Below, piece after piece: positions 9,501 to 15,000 of a stretch of 15,000 bases of DNA (the first letter of the stretch is position 1; each line of letters opens with the position of its first letter). The stretch spans positions 363 through 15,362 of the forward strand of contig JAHBMJ010000457.1 of assembly GCA_018398765.1 (NCBI GenBank), written 5' to 3'. The position numbers and the translations under genes were made by a program. The notes under the pieces are model-generated. The model worked only from the letters and a program-made list of their open reading frames with translations. It did no database searches and was not told the origin of the DNA. Source of the DNA: Chromera velia. Lineage: Eukaryota; Sar; Chromeraceae.

Positions 9501-12500
9501 TTTCGTTCCATGCAATTATTTGTTTCTTCTTCGCAGAGAGCTGCTGGGGGAACATCCGAGGGTTTTGATTTTATTTTTTTATTCGAGGACTCACTCAAGT
9601 GTTCTTCGAGCTCTACGGGGTCTCTTTACCCCCCAGAGAACCGGACCTGATTCTGTCTGTCCTTTTCTGATCAATCCGTTGGTTTATTAATCTAAATGAA
9701 AAGGATTGAAGCGACTGATTGTATGCTTGGTTCGAGGGATGAGTCGACTTTTGAATTTGAGGCATGTACTGATTGCATTTGTTTCTTGTCATTCAATGAT
9801 GGATCTGCCTGCCACTCACGCATGCATGGATAAACAAACAAATGTATAAATGCAGGAACGCATAAACTGCCTGGAGACGACGGTGGTCAGCGCTCAGGAC
9901 TCGGAATTTTTCGGTCTGTTTGTGAACTCCTCGACTGATGATGAGGAAGTAGAAGTGAGCGCTGAGGAAGTGAATAGGGTGAGGGCAGTGGAGATGAGAG
10001 ATGCACTCAGCGTGATGGCATCGGCTTCGTCTTTCGTCACTCTGGGCCTGCAGACTGACGACGTCGTTCACCTTCCCCCACCCATTGTGACTCTCCCCAT
10101 CCCCCCCCGGTACTCTCTTTCCTCAACCCTCCTTGCCCTCGAGCTTCTCTCCTCCCCCGACCCCTTTCAGAGAATCTCTTCCTTTGACCCTAAAGCTGTC
10201 CCCTCATTGTGCGAAAGAGTCCAGCTGGGCCCTCTGAGTGGCACCAGGAGGGTCCCCTCTCTCGGACACAAACTCTTCGGGTTCAAAGTGAAGGCGGACC
10301 TGGGACCTAGACCCTCCTCACTCAGCCCAATGGGCATCGACGGGGTCAGCCCGGGATGGCAAATCTGCCAATACGTCCTTGCCTTCCTGACCGGCTTCAG
10401 CATCCAGACCGCAGCAACATCCACATGGCCCCTCAGACCCCCTGCTCCCTCGGACCCCAACCCGACGGAGGCCGAGCTAGCCTTCTGGGACACCAACTCA
10501 CGCGAATCCTTCCTGCAGAGACTGCAGCTCCAAGCAGAAATGACCAACGCCTACAAGCTGGTAGCAGCCCTTGCCAGCCACCCCCAGACCTGCATGGCCA
10601 CCATGGCCGAGTTCCAGAAAAGCTCAGGCCGGTTCGGGACCTTGTTTGAATTGGTCACGCTCGACTGGAAGAGAGTTCACCCCGCCTTCCGTCCCCTTCT
10701 TCTAGGCCAGATCACAAGTCTTTGCCAGATCCTCTCAATAGAGATCGGTCTCTCACTGCAGGCACCCACAGGAGGGACTGCACCTGCCGTCTGCCCCTTC
10801 TCTAACGACGACGCGCGGTCTCTCCGCGTCATCAGAGAATCAATTGCAGACATCATCAGCAGTCTCGCCCTGGGCCCAGCTGACAAATATGCGAGACAGC
10901 ATCTTTCCGGGGGCACTCTGATCGTGGCAGCTCTCCGAAACATGTGTGAGACCTTCCAATTTGCCATCACAGACGGGGCAGAGGTGCCTCTACAAGATTT
11001 GCCCGAGTCGACCATCAAGACACACGCAGTCATTCGTCTTCTGCGTCTCGCCACGCGCCCAGTTTTTGTTCCTTCTTTCGACGCATCAAAGAGTTTCTCC
11101 CCCCTCCGTTTTGCCACCGTTCCTACATTCTCCACCCGTGCCCTCCTCTCGGTTCTCCGCACAGAGGACCCCCTGGCACTGAACCCCTCTTCCGCCTATG
11201 GGGGCCTGGGGGGGGGAATAGAGATGGGAATGTATGGGGGGCATGGGCCGAAAGTGCTGGACCACGCAACCGTGTGCGGTCTCGTGCAGTCGTTTCCGCG
11301 CACCAACTTTGCCCTGGTTCTACGGGCCCAGGCTCTGTCCACTCTCTCGGCCTTGCACTTGTTCTTCATCGCCTCTGCAGAGCACGCCTTCTCTGTGCCC
11401 TCATCTGCATTGAGGGACAGGCCCTTTCAGGCTGTGGCTGCCCATGCAGAGGCAGTGCTTGACGCACTGAGCCCGTCTCTTGTCCGTGTGGACGATCTGG
11501 TCCACCCGGAGGACCGGGATGCCTCTGCATTGAGCACTCAGAAACTGAACGAGGTCGAGAGGGAGAGGAGGAGAAGAAACTTGACCGAGATTCTCCAAGA
11601 AGGAGCGTACACCAGAGACGCAATCCTGCAGAAGCCGAAAGGGGGGGCGGAGCCATTCCTAGGAGAGGACCTTGGGGTGCGCAACCGACTGTTGGCTCTC
11701 ACATCCTGGCTCCACAAAATCCTCAAAGCCATGAGATCAGATGTTTGCAAGGACAAGGTGGCCAGTGGTGTCGCTCTCCGTCAGGATTTCTTTCAGGTCG
11801 GGACAGGGAGGGGATACAGTGTCGTCAATGCCTGTCTCTGTCTCTTTGAGCCTCTTTTTCGTTGTTTGCCTTTTTGGTTGATTCGATCTTGTGAGGCCGA
11901 AATTGCCCAATGAATGAATGAGTGAGACCTCTTTTCATCCTGATGAGTGCTACTATCTACACGCTTTTCCTGGTCACTCACTGTGTATCTATCTACTTTA
12001 TTTGAGGAGGCTTTCTCACTCACTCACTCGTCTGAGGGATTCCTCGCTCGACCATCATTATGTGCCCCCATGAGTGAGAGGGGCCACAGGAAGTCATTTG
12101 AAGACAAATATCGATGGTCATTTGTTTTCATTTTCAGCAGAAAAAAGGAAACAGGAAGAAGATACAGGGGTGTTGGTTGTCCTCTCTTTACTGTTGCTGG
12201 GCGTTTTCTTTTCTCGATCCTCTCTTTTGATAAAGGACGAACGCACTGCTTATACACAATGGGCCAAAGTGGGAAACGCGAATACGTGAATGCACTTGCC
12301 AACCGACTCCCATTCCTTCTCACCCATTTTCTCTCTTCTGCATTGCAGGCAATAGCCAGAGCCCTCTGTGATTTCATCTGCCATTCCGGCTCCTCTCGGC
12401 CTGTACGAGGCACGATCTACGCCTGTCTGCTGGAGCTGATTCGCGCAGACTCCTCTCTCGGCAAGGGGCAGCTGGGCACAGCTCTTGTCAAAGAGTTGCG

Positions 12501-15000
12501 GCGGTTTGAGGAGGCTGGCGGGGGGGTGAAGGACGCTGTGTGCATTCTTCTGTGCGACGCCGCAGTTGACGACGCCCTCCCTCCTGTAGGCGGCAGCAAG
12601 GCCCACTCTGTCCTTCCCCTCCTACCCAGACCCACCGCCATGTCCCAAGTCCTCGGGACGGCAGACAGCCTACTCAAGGGGCAGCGGCTCTATGGCACGG
12701 CAGGAGAGCCGCTTCTGTCTGCCCCTGTGGAAATTCCAGAGGGCTCTCTGGGGCATCTGGCAGCAGACGAAGAGTTGGCCTGCGCCTCCTACTCACCCCT
12801 GTCGTTCTCCGGCCTTCTGGGACCTGTATCACCAGGAGATGGGAGTGGGCGGGACGGCGGGGGTGATCGCTTATCGGCCCCCCTGATGCGGGGGGTTGCG
12901 GGACTGGCAGTGCAGTTCCTCTGTCATCTGGTGGGAGGAGCCCAGGCGTCTGACCTCGATGCATTGGTGGGGTTGACTGCCGGGGTGGCTGTAGGGGAGA
13001 TTCCCCAGATCAATTCTGCAGTGCGGTCCCCTCGATTCGCCAGTTGGGACGCTCTCTTCCGTAGTCGTCTGGGGAATTTGTGGAAATTTGTCGGCAGGGG
13101 GGGGGAACTGTCAGGAGGCAGTGGGCAGTCGTCTTATTCCCAGCAGAGCCATCCGTCACCAACCAAGAGGCCTCGAGTGGGCATCAGTGTGCAAAGGGAG
13201 GGGGAGCAGGAGAAAGGGTTCTCATCAGTAGGCGGGAGGGAGGAAGAAGAGCTGGAGGGACAGAGGGCCCTCCAGTTTGCTGAGAGGGTTCACTTCCTTT
13301 TCAGCACGTTGTTGCAGGTGGGTGCAGTCTGTGGGAGTGGGTGTGCCTGTGTCTGAAGATGGCTTGGCCATCCGCGAGGGTGAAAAGAGAAGGAGTGCCG
13401 GCTCGTGCAGTGTTCTGTTCGTAGGTGATAGCAATTACAAGCAAGGCAGGCGAAAAACGCGCCCTGCCCTTTCAATCGCAATGTGTCTTCATGAGGCAGC
13501 AAAGTGATTCGTATGTTCTTTCACGTTTCCTTTTCCTTCGCTTTTTTCCCGCCAGACATTTTTTCTTGGGCTAGACTGGTTCTTTTTGCGTGCGTCAAGT
13601 GTGCGATCCATCTTAATGGTGCGCAGGGTGGGTATGTGTGTGCTTCCATAGAACCCCGAATTGTCGGATCTTTTTTTTTTTTCTTTTTCCTTTGCCATCG
13701 AGGCCCCCGACGTTTCTCTTTGTGCTCTCATTGTCCGTACCTCTTCTGTACCTTTCTTCCACAATTCTTCCTTCCTCGATCGATCATGATTGCAGAGTGC
13801 GCATGTGCGGCAGCTGTTCGAAGAGGAGACCCCCAGGGTCCCTCTCTTGACGGGGGGCGGGGACTCCCTGCAGTTCCCTTACAAGGGCCTGGAGGGAAGG
13901 GGATACACCGACGCCTTTCCCCTGCAGGCGCAGGTTCCCCCCCGGCCTCTGCCTACCACCCACGGCTCCCTTGCGTCTCTCCTGTCCAGCATGACAGACG
14001 CAATCCTGGTTTTCACAGACGGTCCCGAAAGGCAAACGCAAACACAGATGATGGCCTCTCCCTCTTCCCGTTCCACGCTGCTCCCTCTTACCCTGACTCC
14101 ACAGTCCATCGCTCTCCTTCCCTCCACCGCCCTTCCTGTCCGTGTGGTGTCCTCTGCTTCGTCTGCCGCTTCTGCACAGGGGGTGCAGACGTGCCCGCCC
14201 CCCTTATTGCTTGAGGGGCAACTGCGCACTATTGTGAATCTGTTGTCCCCTTTGCCACCTGTCCGGGGGCCTGTGGACGCAGGAGGAAACCCGATACCCC
14301 TACTGGGGGGTGAGTTTGTGGGAAGGGCTGCGGTCCGAAGTGAGCAGATTGAGGCGGACGTTTTATCTCTGTGGTATCACCCGTGTGAGGACGCTTTGCT
14401 CGCGTTCCTGGAGGTGCAGTTGCAGAGCCTGGAGCTCTCCGTTGGCAGATTGACCAGGAGTGACAGTGCGCGTGGGGGCGATGCAGCAGCTGCATTTGGA
14501 GCACCCCTCTTGAGTGCCGGGGCCTCTCCAGACGGCCAGGAAGCGCCGGGATCCTCCACCCTGATGTCAGAGACCGTTATTCGTGCCGTCTCAGATCTGG
14601 AAGGGCTCTGTGCGGCTGCCCTTGGAGACCTCAAGTGGCGGGGGGGAGGGGCTCGGGCGCCTAGCGGGACGATGGTGGGAGAGACTGAGCGTCTGGCTGC
14701 TTTGCGGTTTGCGTTTACACGTATGGGTGGTTTGGCTCTGTGTGGGTTTTCCCGCAGCGGTCTGGAGGGTCGAGGTAACTCTGTTGATCCTTTAAGGTTC
14801 TTGCTGTCCCTTTCAGAGAGACTCGTGCAGGTGCATACGGCCGTGTTCGGGTTCAGACGAGTTCGAAGAGAAGAAGAGAATTTAATTGGAATGACGGGGT
14901 TTGTGTCCCATGGTCGTCAGGGGTTGGGGGGTGGTAGTGAACTTACAGAAATGTTGTTCGTTACAAAGAGAGCAGTGTCGTCTCTGGCGTTGCGTTTGCT
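650..15000 (+). CDS. NUP205: Nup205/Nup192-family scaffold nucleoporin, 13 exons, 3' end outside window
   Basis: Gene-level entry. The coding segments are 650-1325, 1800-1860, 2384-2489, 2881-3036, 3659-3937, 4506-4770, 5228-5291, 5844-5931, 6355-8556, 8818-9351, 9856-11796, 12349-13317 and 13796 to beyond 15000. Joined, they give 8,546 nt with no in-frame stop, about 2,848 residues. Known members of this family form curved alpha-solenoids in the inner ring of the nuclear pore and bind Nup93/Nic96 and linker nucleoporins. Support seen here is the N-terminal D-S-V-R-L helix, a Y-W-R-L-A-S segment like the conserved W-[EQ]-[LV]-[AV] helix, and long leucine-rich helical stretches in the family's order, with no FG repeats. 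The relative Nup188 is the main alternative. The protein is already much longer than the usual 1,700-2,050 residues, partly because of low-complexity insertions. Family assignment is inferred from recalled motifs; exon borders are read by eye. Confidence 0.68.
1326..1799 (+). other. Intron 1 (474 nt)
   Basis: Donor GTGGGT at 1326; acceptor TGACAG ending at 1799. The interior is strongly C/T-rich (1370-1640 and 1690-1790), with no gene. The split codon GGC (Gly 226) is restored on joining. This acceptor is one of two in the gene that do not read TGCAG. Confidence 0.8.
1800..1860 (+). CDS. NUP205: Exon 2: short N-terminal exon (aa 226-245)
   Basis: This 61-nt exon is defined by the TGACAG acceptor and a strong donor (CAG then GTACGT). 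It enters in phase 1 and leaves in phase 2. It encodes a short basic segment with M-R-N-I-R and R-L-N-Q-V-I. It is too short to assess alone. Support comes from phase agreement on both sides and the strong donor. Confidence 0.7.
1950..2180. repeat. Imperfect (GTGA)n tetranucleotide array
   Basis: About 230 bp of tandem GTGA units with scattered interruptions (GAGAGGG, GGGGG, GTAAGT, AGCTAGGTGACT). By hand I count about 32 exact GTGAGT hexamers between 1925 and 2180, each identical to the consensus 5' splice donor and lying on the sense strand of the intron. Read on the minus strand it gives an artefactual Ser-Leu-Thr-His repeat frame. Confidence 0.92.
2341..2370. repeat. (GT)15 dinucleotide repeat at the 3' end of intron 2
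   Basis: Fifteen uninterrupted GT units end 13 bases before exon 3. They occupy the place where a polypyrimidine tract would normally sit. Confidence 0.95.
2384..2489 (+). CDS. NUP205: Exon 3: helical N-terminal exon (aa 246-281)
   Basis: Bounded by TTGCAG and donor GTCAGT at 2490. It enters in phase 2 (AG + C gives Ser 246) and leaves in phase 0. The encoded V-A-A-E-C-L-L-L-T-L-N-V-F and V-K-K-L-L-V-L-L-P segments are two amphipathic leucine-rich helices, as expected of an alpha-solenoid. The frame fits both neighbouring exons. Confidence 0.75.
2490..2880 (+). other. Intron 3 (391 nt), purine-rich first half
   Basis: Donor GTCAGT; acceptor CCTTTGCAG. From about 2500 to 2735 the sense strand is markedly A/G-rich, the opposite of the C/T-rich bias in most introns here. 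The last 140 nt return to C/T-rich. No gene seen. Confidence 0.75.
2881..3036 (+). CDS. NUP205: Exon 4: low-complexity Ser/Ala/Gly linker (aa 282-333)
   Basis: Phase 0 at both ends, so it could be skipped without changing frame. It encodes Q-Q-S-Q-P-S-S-S, five Ala, four Gly, then an acidic segment with A-E-D-W-D-G-K and ends in N-K-K. It lacks solenoid character and is probably a disordered loop inserted in the N-terminal domain. Acceptor TTTGCAG and donor GTGAGT are both strong. Confidence 0.7.
3276..3296. repeat. Alternating purine-pyrimidine tract (TATA-CG-GT)
   Basis: Twenty-one bases alternate strictly between pyrimidine and purine: TATA, then (CG) steps, then (TG) steps. Such tracts can adopt Z-DNA under negative supercoiling. 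Confidence 0.7.
3452..3473. repeat. (GGTC)5 tetranucleotide repeat
   Basis: Five full GGTC units plus GG, within intron 4. Confidence 0.95.
3543..3577. repeat. (TC)17 microsatellite
   Basis: Uninterrupted TC repeat in intron 4, about 80 nt before the acceptor. It is a long pyrimidine tract and a likely site of length polymorphism. Confidence 0.93.
3659..3937 (+). CDS. NUP205: Exon 5: disordered Pro/Ser- and Ala-rich insertion (aa 334-426)
   Basis: Phase 0 at both ends. A short Gln/Lys-rich helix (H-V-Q-A-A-Q-A-E-L-Q-K-K) is followed by S-P-E-R-S-R-S-S-P and a Pro-rich stretch, then Gly-rich sequence, an eight-Ala run (codons at 3851-3874) and A-P-A-A-A-Q. It ends in T-A-L-W-D-A-V-Q-K-A-G. 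The serine/arginine/proline part could be phosphorylated, which is inference. I recall no equivalent in other Nup205 proteins. Donor GTAGGT at 3938 is good, and the frame joins exons 4 and 6. Confidence 0.7.
3938..4505 (+). other. Intron 5 (568 nt)
   Basis: Donor GTAGGT; acceptor GGATGCAG. The bulk is T/C-rich, but the last 20 nt are an (ATGG)n repeat and not a pyrimidine tract. No gene or phase-compatible exon seen. Confidence 0.7.
4484..4502. repeat. (ATGG)n repeat abutting the intron 5 acceptor
   Basis: Four and a half ATGG units run directly into TGCAG. The usual polypyrimidine position is therefore purine-rich. Confidence 0.9.
4506..4770 (+). CDS. NUP205: Exon 6: aromatic-rich and charged helical exon (aa 427-514)
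   Basis: Begins in phase 0 after GGATGCAG and ends with one base of a codon before GTGAGT (phase 1). The start is rich in aromatics (F-W-H, L-W-G-Q-F-G-W-W-L-V-Q-N-V-F-Q). A Gly-rich loop follows, then a highly charged helix (R-A-E-E-K-E-R-E-R-R-S-R-K-E) and L-E-L-L-E-D-L-F-L. The L-V-Q-N-V-F-Q element resembles the K-N-V-F-Q-F-L-L helix of plant Nup205 as I remember it, but the match is short. Coding character and phase are convincing even with the weak acceptor context. Confidence 0.7.
4771..5227 (+). other. Intron 6 (457 nt)
   Basis: Donor GTGAGT; acceptor GTGCTGCAG. T/C-rich throughout, with a T-rich tract just before the acceptor. A second acceptor-like GCAG at 5130-5133 would add 94 nt in the same frame as exon 7, but that segment is pyrimidine-rich and looks intronic. 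Confidence 0.7.
5228..5291 (+). CDS. NUP205: Exon 7: small helical exon (aa 515-535)
   Basis: A 64-nt exon. It enters in phase 1 (T + CC gives Ser 515) and leaves in phase 2 at donor GTCAGC (5292). It encodes G-L-D-A-N-H-S-G-S-R-I-I-L-L-L-A-Q-T-V-I, a hydrophobic helix. A closer GT at 5284 (GTAATC) was considered, but only the 5292 donor gives a frame that runs on into exon 8 without a stop. Confidence 0.65.
5292..5843 (+). other. Intron 7 (552 nt), purine-rich first part
   Basis: Donor GTCAGC; acceptor CCGTCAG. The first 350 nt are A/G-rich on the sense strand, with (GCCT)4 followed by GGAT units near 5307-5333. The remainder is T/C-rich. A minus-strand frame of about 120 codons (5288-5650) exists but has no recognised domain and follows from the purine bias. 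Confidence 0.7.
5307..5333. repeat. (GCCT)4 plus GGAT tetranucleotide repeats
   Basis: Four GCCT units directly joined to GGATGGAT, in intron 7 just after the donor. Confidence 0.85.
5844..5931 (+). CDS. NUP205: Exon 8: short basic helical exon (aa 536-565)
   Basis: Enters in phase 2 (AG + A gives Arg 536) and ends in phase 0 before donor GTAAGG. It encodes A-L-I-N-Q-T-R-A-W-R-K-L-R-Q-E-G and then a charged segment ending in Y-R-R. The join with exon 7 (Q-T-V-I-R-A-L-I-N-Q) makes one continuous helix. It joins exon 9 directly in frame. Confidence 0.65.
5932..6354 (+). other. Intron 8 (423 nt) with an exon-like internal segment
   Basis: Donor GTAAGG; acceptor TCTCTGCAG. Unlike other introns, 6008-6200 is G-rich and not pyrimidine-rich, and it follows a good acceptor-like CCGGCAG. 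A frame continues there to a TGA near 6225, but it does not fit the phase of exon 8. A 33-nt phase-0 microexon at 6008-6040 is possible (see findings). Confidence 0.6.
6355..8556 (+). CDS. NUP205: Exon 9: central solenoid of Nup205-like protein (aa 566-1299)
   Basis: Longest exon, 2,202 nt, phase 0 at both ends. It opens with I-E-V-F-D-I-H-K-K-N-S-P, similar to the G-E-L-Y-K-K-N-P segment of animal Nup205. Next come helices around V-T-V-V-Y-A-S-L-V-R-L-V, matching the position of the family's conserved helix pair. At aa 1008-1036, F-G-F-F-L-Q-R-S-W...Y-W-R-L-A-S-V-V-L-R corresponds to the conserved F-x-x-x-V-F...W-x-[LV]-[AV] region. About aa 1108-1195 contains D-A-F-L-R-L-L and V-G-L-D-L-I-C-L-L-L-S-R-D-V, like the S-L-E-I-L-L-L-V-F-E-K-D helix of plant Nup205. 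Gly-rich loops interrupt it near aa 668-690, 768-795 and 1245-1265. Frame before 6355 is intron read-through. Confidence 0.85.
6661..6720 (+). other. Exonic G-run cluster, predicted G-quadruplex motif
   Basis: Runs of 8, 6, 6, 3, 4 and 6 G lie within 60 nt on the coding strand, separated by short loops. They encode the Gly-rich loop at about aa 668-690. The pattern satisfies the usual four-run G-quadruplex rule more than once. Confidence 0.75.
6966..7033 (+). other. Second exonic G-run cluster, predicted G-quadruplex motif
   Basis: G-runs of about 8, 4, 5, 3, 4, 7 and 3 within 68 nt encode a Gly/Glu-rich loop (G-P-G-G-E-W-G-D-G-G-D-G). It is independent of the first cluster 300 nt upstream. 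Confidence 0.7.
8557..8817 (+). other. Intron 9 (261 nt)
   Basis: Donor GTCGGT; acceptor CACTTGCAG with a strong pyrimidine tract. A short TTGA repeat (about 8567-8580) brings an in-frame TGA at once, so retention would truncate the protein. Shortest intron in the gene. Confidence 0.8.
8818..9351 (+). CDS. NUP205: Exon 10: central solenoid (aa 1300-1477)
   Basis: Phase 0 at both ends. The join with exon 9 makes a continuous region (…S-L-T-F-I-L-I-Q / V-N-A-R-Q-P-Q…C-R-G-I-N-G-L-L-Q) that resembles the helix pair in plant and animal Nup205 following the S-R-D helix. Next comes K-F-T-D-L-W-E-L-L-N, then P-C-V-G-E-S-V-A-L-L-L-T-P-V. The second half is charged and Ser/Gly-rich and may be a loop. 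It ends in F-A-E-L-E before donor GTGAGC. Confidence 0.82.
9352..9855 (+). other. Intron 10 (504 nt)
   Basis: Donor GTGAGC; acceptor AAATGCAG. The first 180 nt are T/C-rich. The last 180 nt are A/T-rich with no pyrimidine tract, which is unusual in this gene. An acceptor-like TTCTTCGCAG at 9527-9536 precedes a phase-0 open stretch that ends at TGA 9648 (see findings). Confidence 0.7.
9856..11796 (+). CDS. NUP205: Exon 11: C-terminal half of the solenoid (aa 1478-2124)
   Basis: 1,941 nt, phase 0 at both ends. An ATG at 9850 lies inside the acceptor and is not a start. The sequence begins E-R-I-N-C-L-E-T-T-V-V. An acidic patch (D-D-E-E-V-E-V, about aa 1505-1511) and a Pro-rich stretch near aa 1550 follow. 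Then come long helical regions, including L-Q-L-Q-A-E-M-T-N-A-Y-K-L-V-A-A-L and L-L-L-G-Q-I-T-S-L-C-Q-I-L-S-I-E, whose order fits Nup205. A Gly-rich loop sits near aa 1925-1940 and an Arg cluster (E-R-E-R-R-R-R-N) at about aa 2045-2052. It ends R-Q-D-F-F-Q before donor GTCGGG. Confidence 0.83.
11193..11249 (+). other. G-run cluster in exon 11
   Basis: Runs of 5, 9, 3, 6 and 3 G within about 57 nt encode the Gly-rich loop A-Y-G-G-L-G-G-G-I-E-M-G-M-Y-G-G. A predicted G-quadruplex motif, with longer loops than the exon 9 clusters. Confidence 0.55.
11797..12348 (+). other. Intron 11 (552 nt)
   Basis: Donor GTCGGG; acceptor TGCATTGCAG. Read-through meets a TGA near 11911. It contains short GAAT/GAGT repeats near 11911-11925 and TCAC units near 12016-12027. 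The open frame from 11947 into exon 12 has no acceptor-independent support and is treated as intronic up to 12348. Confidence 0.72.
12349..13317 (+). CDS. NUP205: Exon 12: C-terminal solenoid with NLS-like motif (aa 2125-2447)
   Basis: 969 nt, phase 0 at both ends. It begins A-I-A-R-A-L-C-D-F-I. The segment R-P-V-R-G-T-I-Y-A-C-L-L-E-L-I matches in position and type the conserved L-R-x-x-x-Y-A-x-L-L helix in the C-terminal third of Nup205. Further helices include M-R-G-V-A-G-L-A-V-Q-F-L-C-H-L-V. A polar, disordered region contains P-T-K-R-P-R-V (aa 2395-2401, 13159-13179), a monopartite nuclear-localisation-like motif. The exon ends F-A-E-R-V-H-F-L-F-S-T-L-L-Q before donor GTGGGT. Confidence 0.82.
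13318..13795 (+). other. Intron 12 (478 nt)
   Basis: Donor GTGGGT; acceptor ATGATTGCAG. T-rich with a poly-T run at about 13671-13681. No gene seen. The frame from 13504 across this intron into exon 13 is out of phase with both neighbouring exons. Confidence 0.75.
13796..15000 (+). CDS. NUP205: Exon 13: C-terminal region, partial, open at window end (aa 2448-2848+)
   Basis: This exon continues the frame in phase 0 from exon 12 (S-A-H-V-R-Q-L-F-E-E-E) and has no stop through 15000. It therefore extends beyond the window. Residues about 2520-2590 are Ser/Pro/Ala-rich (S-P-S-S-R-S-T-L-L-P, S-S-A-S-S-A-A-S-A) and probably disordered. Helical segments return with E-A-D... as in Q-I-E-A-D-V-L-S-L-W, then D-A-L-L-A-F-L-E-V-Q-L-Q-S-L-E-L, and later L-R-F-L-L-S-L-S-E-R-L-V-Q-V-H. 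A Gly/Arg-rich stretch near 14636-14665 comes from another G-run. Other frames here are shadows. Confidence 0.75.

Noticed and set aside
8910-9515. Minus-strand frame of 201 codons opposite exon 10
   Set aside because: It is a shadow of exon 10 on the opposite strand, without splice signals or recognisable motifs.
9850-11913. Separate intronless gene starting at ATG 9850
   Set aside because: ATG 9850 overlaps the TGCAG acceptor. The frame is phase-continuous with exon 10 and exon 12, and its stop lies in intron 11 after a donor at 11797.
13504-14214. Plus-strand frame of 236 codons over intron 12 and exon 13
   Set aside because: It crosses T-rich intron sequence and is out of phase with exon 12. 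The alternative frame from 13796 stays open to 15000 and continues the solenoid protein.
6355-15000. FG-repeat nucleoporin
   Set aside because: Only isolated FG dipeptides occur. There is no FG, GLFG or FxFG repeat region, so it is a scaffold type.
650-15000. Nup188 instead of Nup205
   Set aside because: The N-terminal D-S-V-R-L helix resembles both. The central W-P-T-R-Y-W-R-L-A-S region and following helices look more like Nup205/Nup192. Not fully excluded without a profile search.

Overview
The window is nuclear DNA from a eukaryote and holds most of one large, intron-rich protein-coding gene on the + strand. The reading frame starts at 650 and is still open at 15000. I assembled 13 exons by reading frame and splice signals. 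Every junction has a GT donor and an AG acceptor, and the phases match across all 12 introns. The joined frame has no stop and codes for about 2,848 residues within the window. The order of helical segments and several motifs match the Nup205/Nup192 family of scaffold nucleoporins, the large alpha-solenoid proteins of the inner ring of the nuclear pore complex. This assignment is from memory of the family, not from a search.

The organism is probably a unicellular alga or alveolate. Introns are 260-620 nt, C/T-rich and full of simple repeats. Acceptors read TGCAG in 10 of 12 cases, and exons carry many runs of six or more G. This reminds me of chromerid algae such as Chromera, but I hold that loosely. 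A brown alga or another protist is possible. Dinoflagellate-type non-canonical splice sites are absent.

Layout: 1-649 is upstream or 5' untranslated sequence with a 42-bp tandem duplication and an acceptor-like site four bases before the start codon. From 650 to 5931, eight short exons encode the N-terminal solenoid plus a disordered Ala/Pro/Ser linker. They are separated by introns that hold a (GTGA)n array, (GT)15, (TC)n, (GGTC)n and (ATGG)n. From 6355 to 13317, four long exons encode the middle of the solenoid, interrupted by Gly-rich loops encoded by G-runs that look able to form G-quadruplexes. Exon 13 (13796 onward) runs off the window.

I see no second gene, no RNA gene, no transposon and no CRISPR array. 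The points most worth checking are the inflated size of the nucleoporin, an intron carrying about 32 copies of the consensus donor hexamer GTGAGT, dense G-quadruplex motifs within coding exons, acceptors that lack a polypyrimidine tract, and possible cassette or poison exons in introns 8 and 10.
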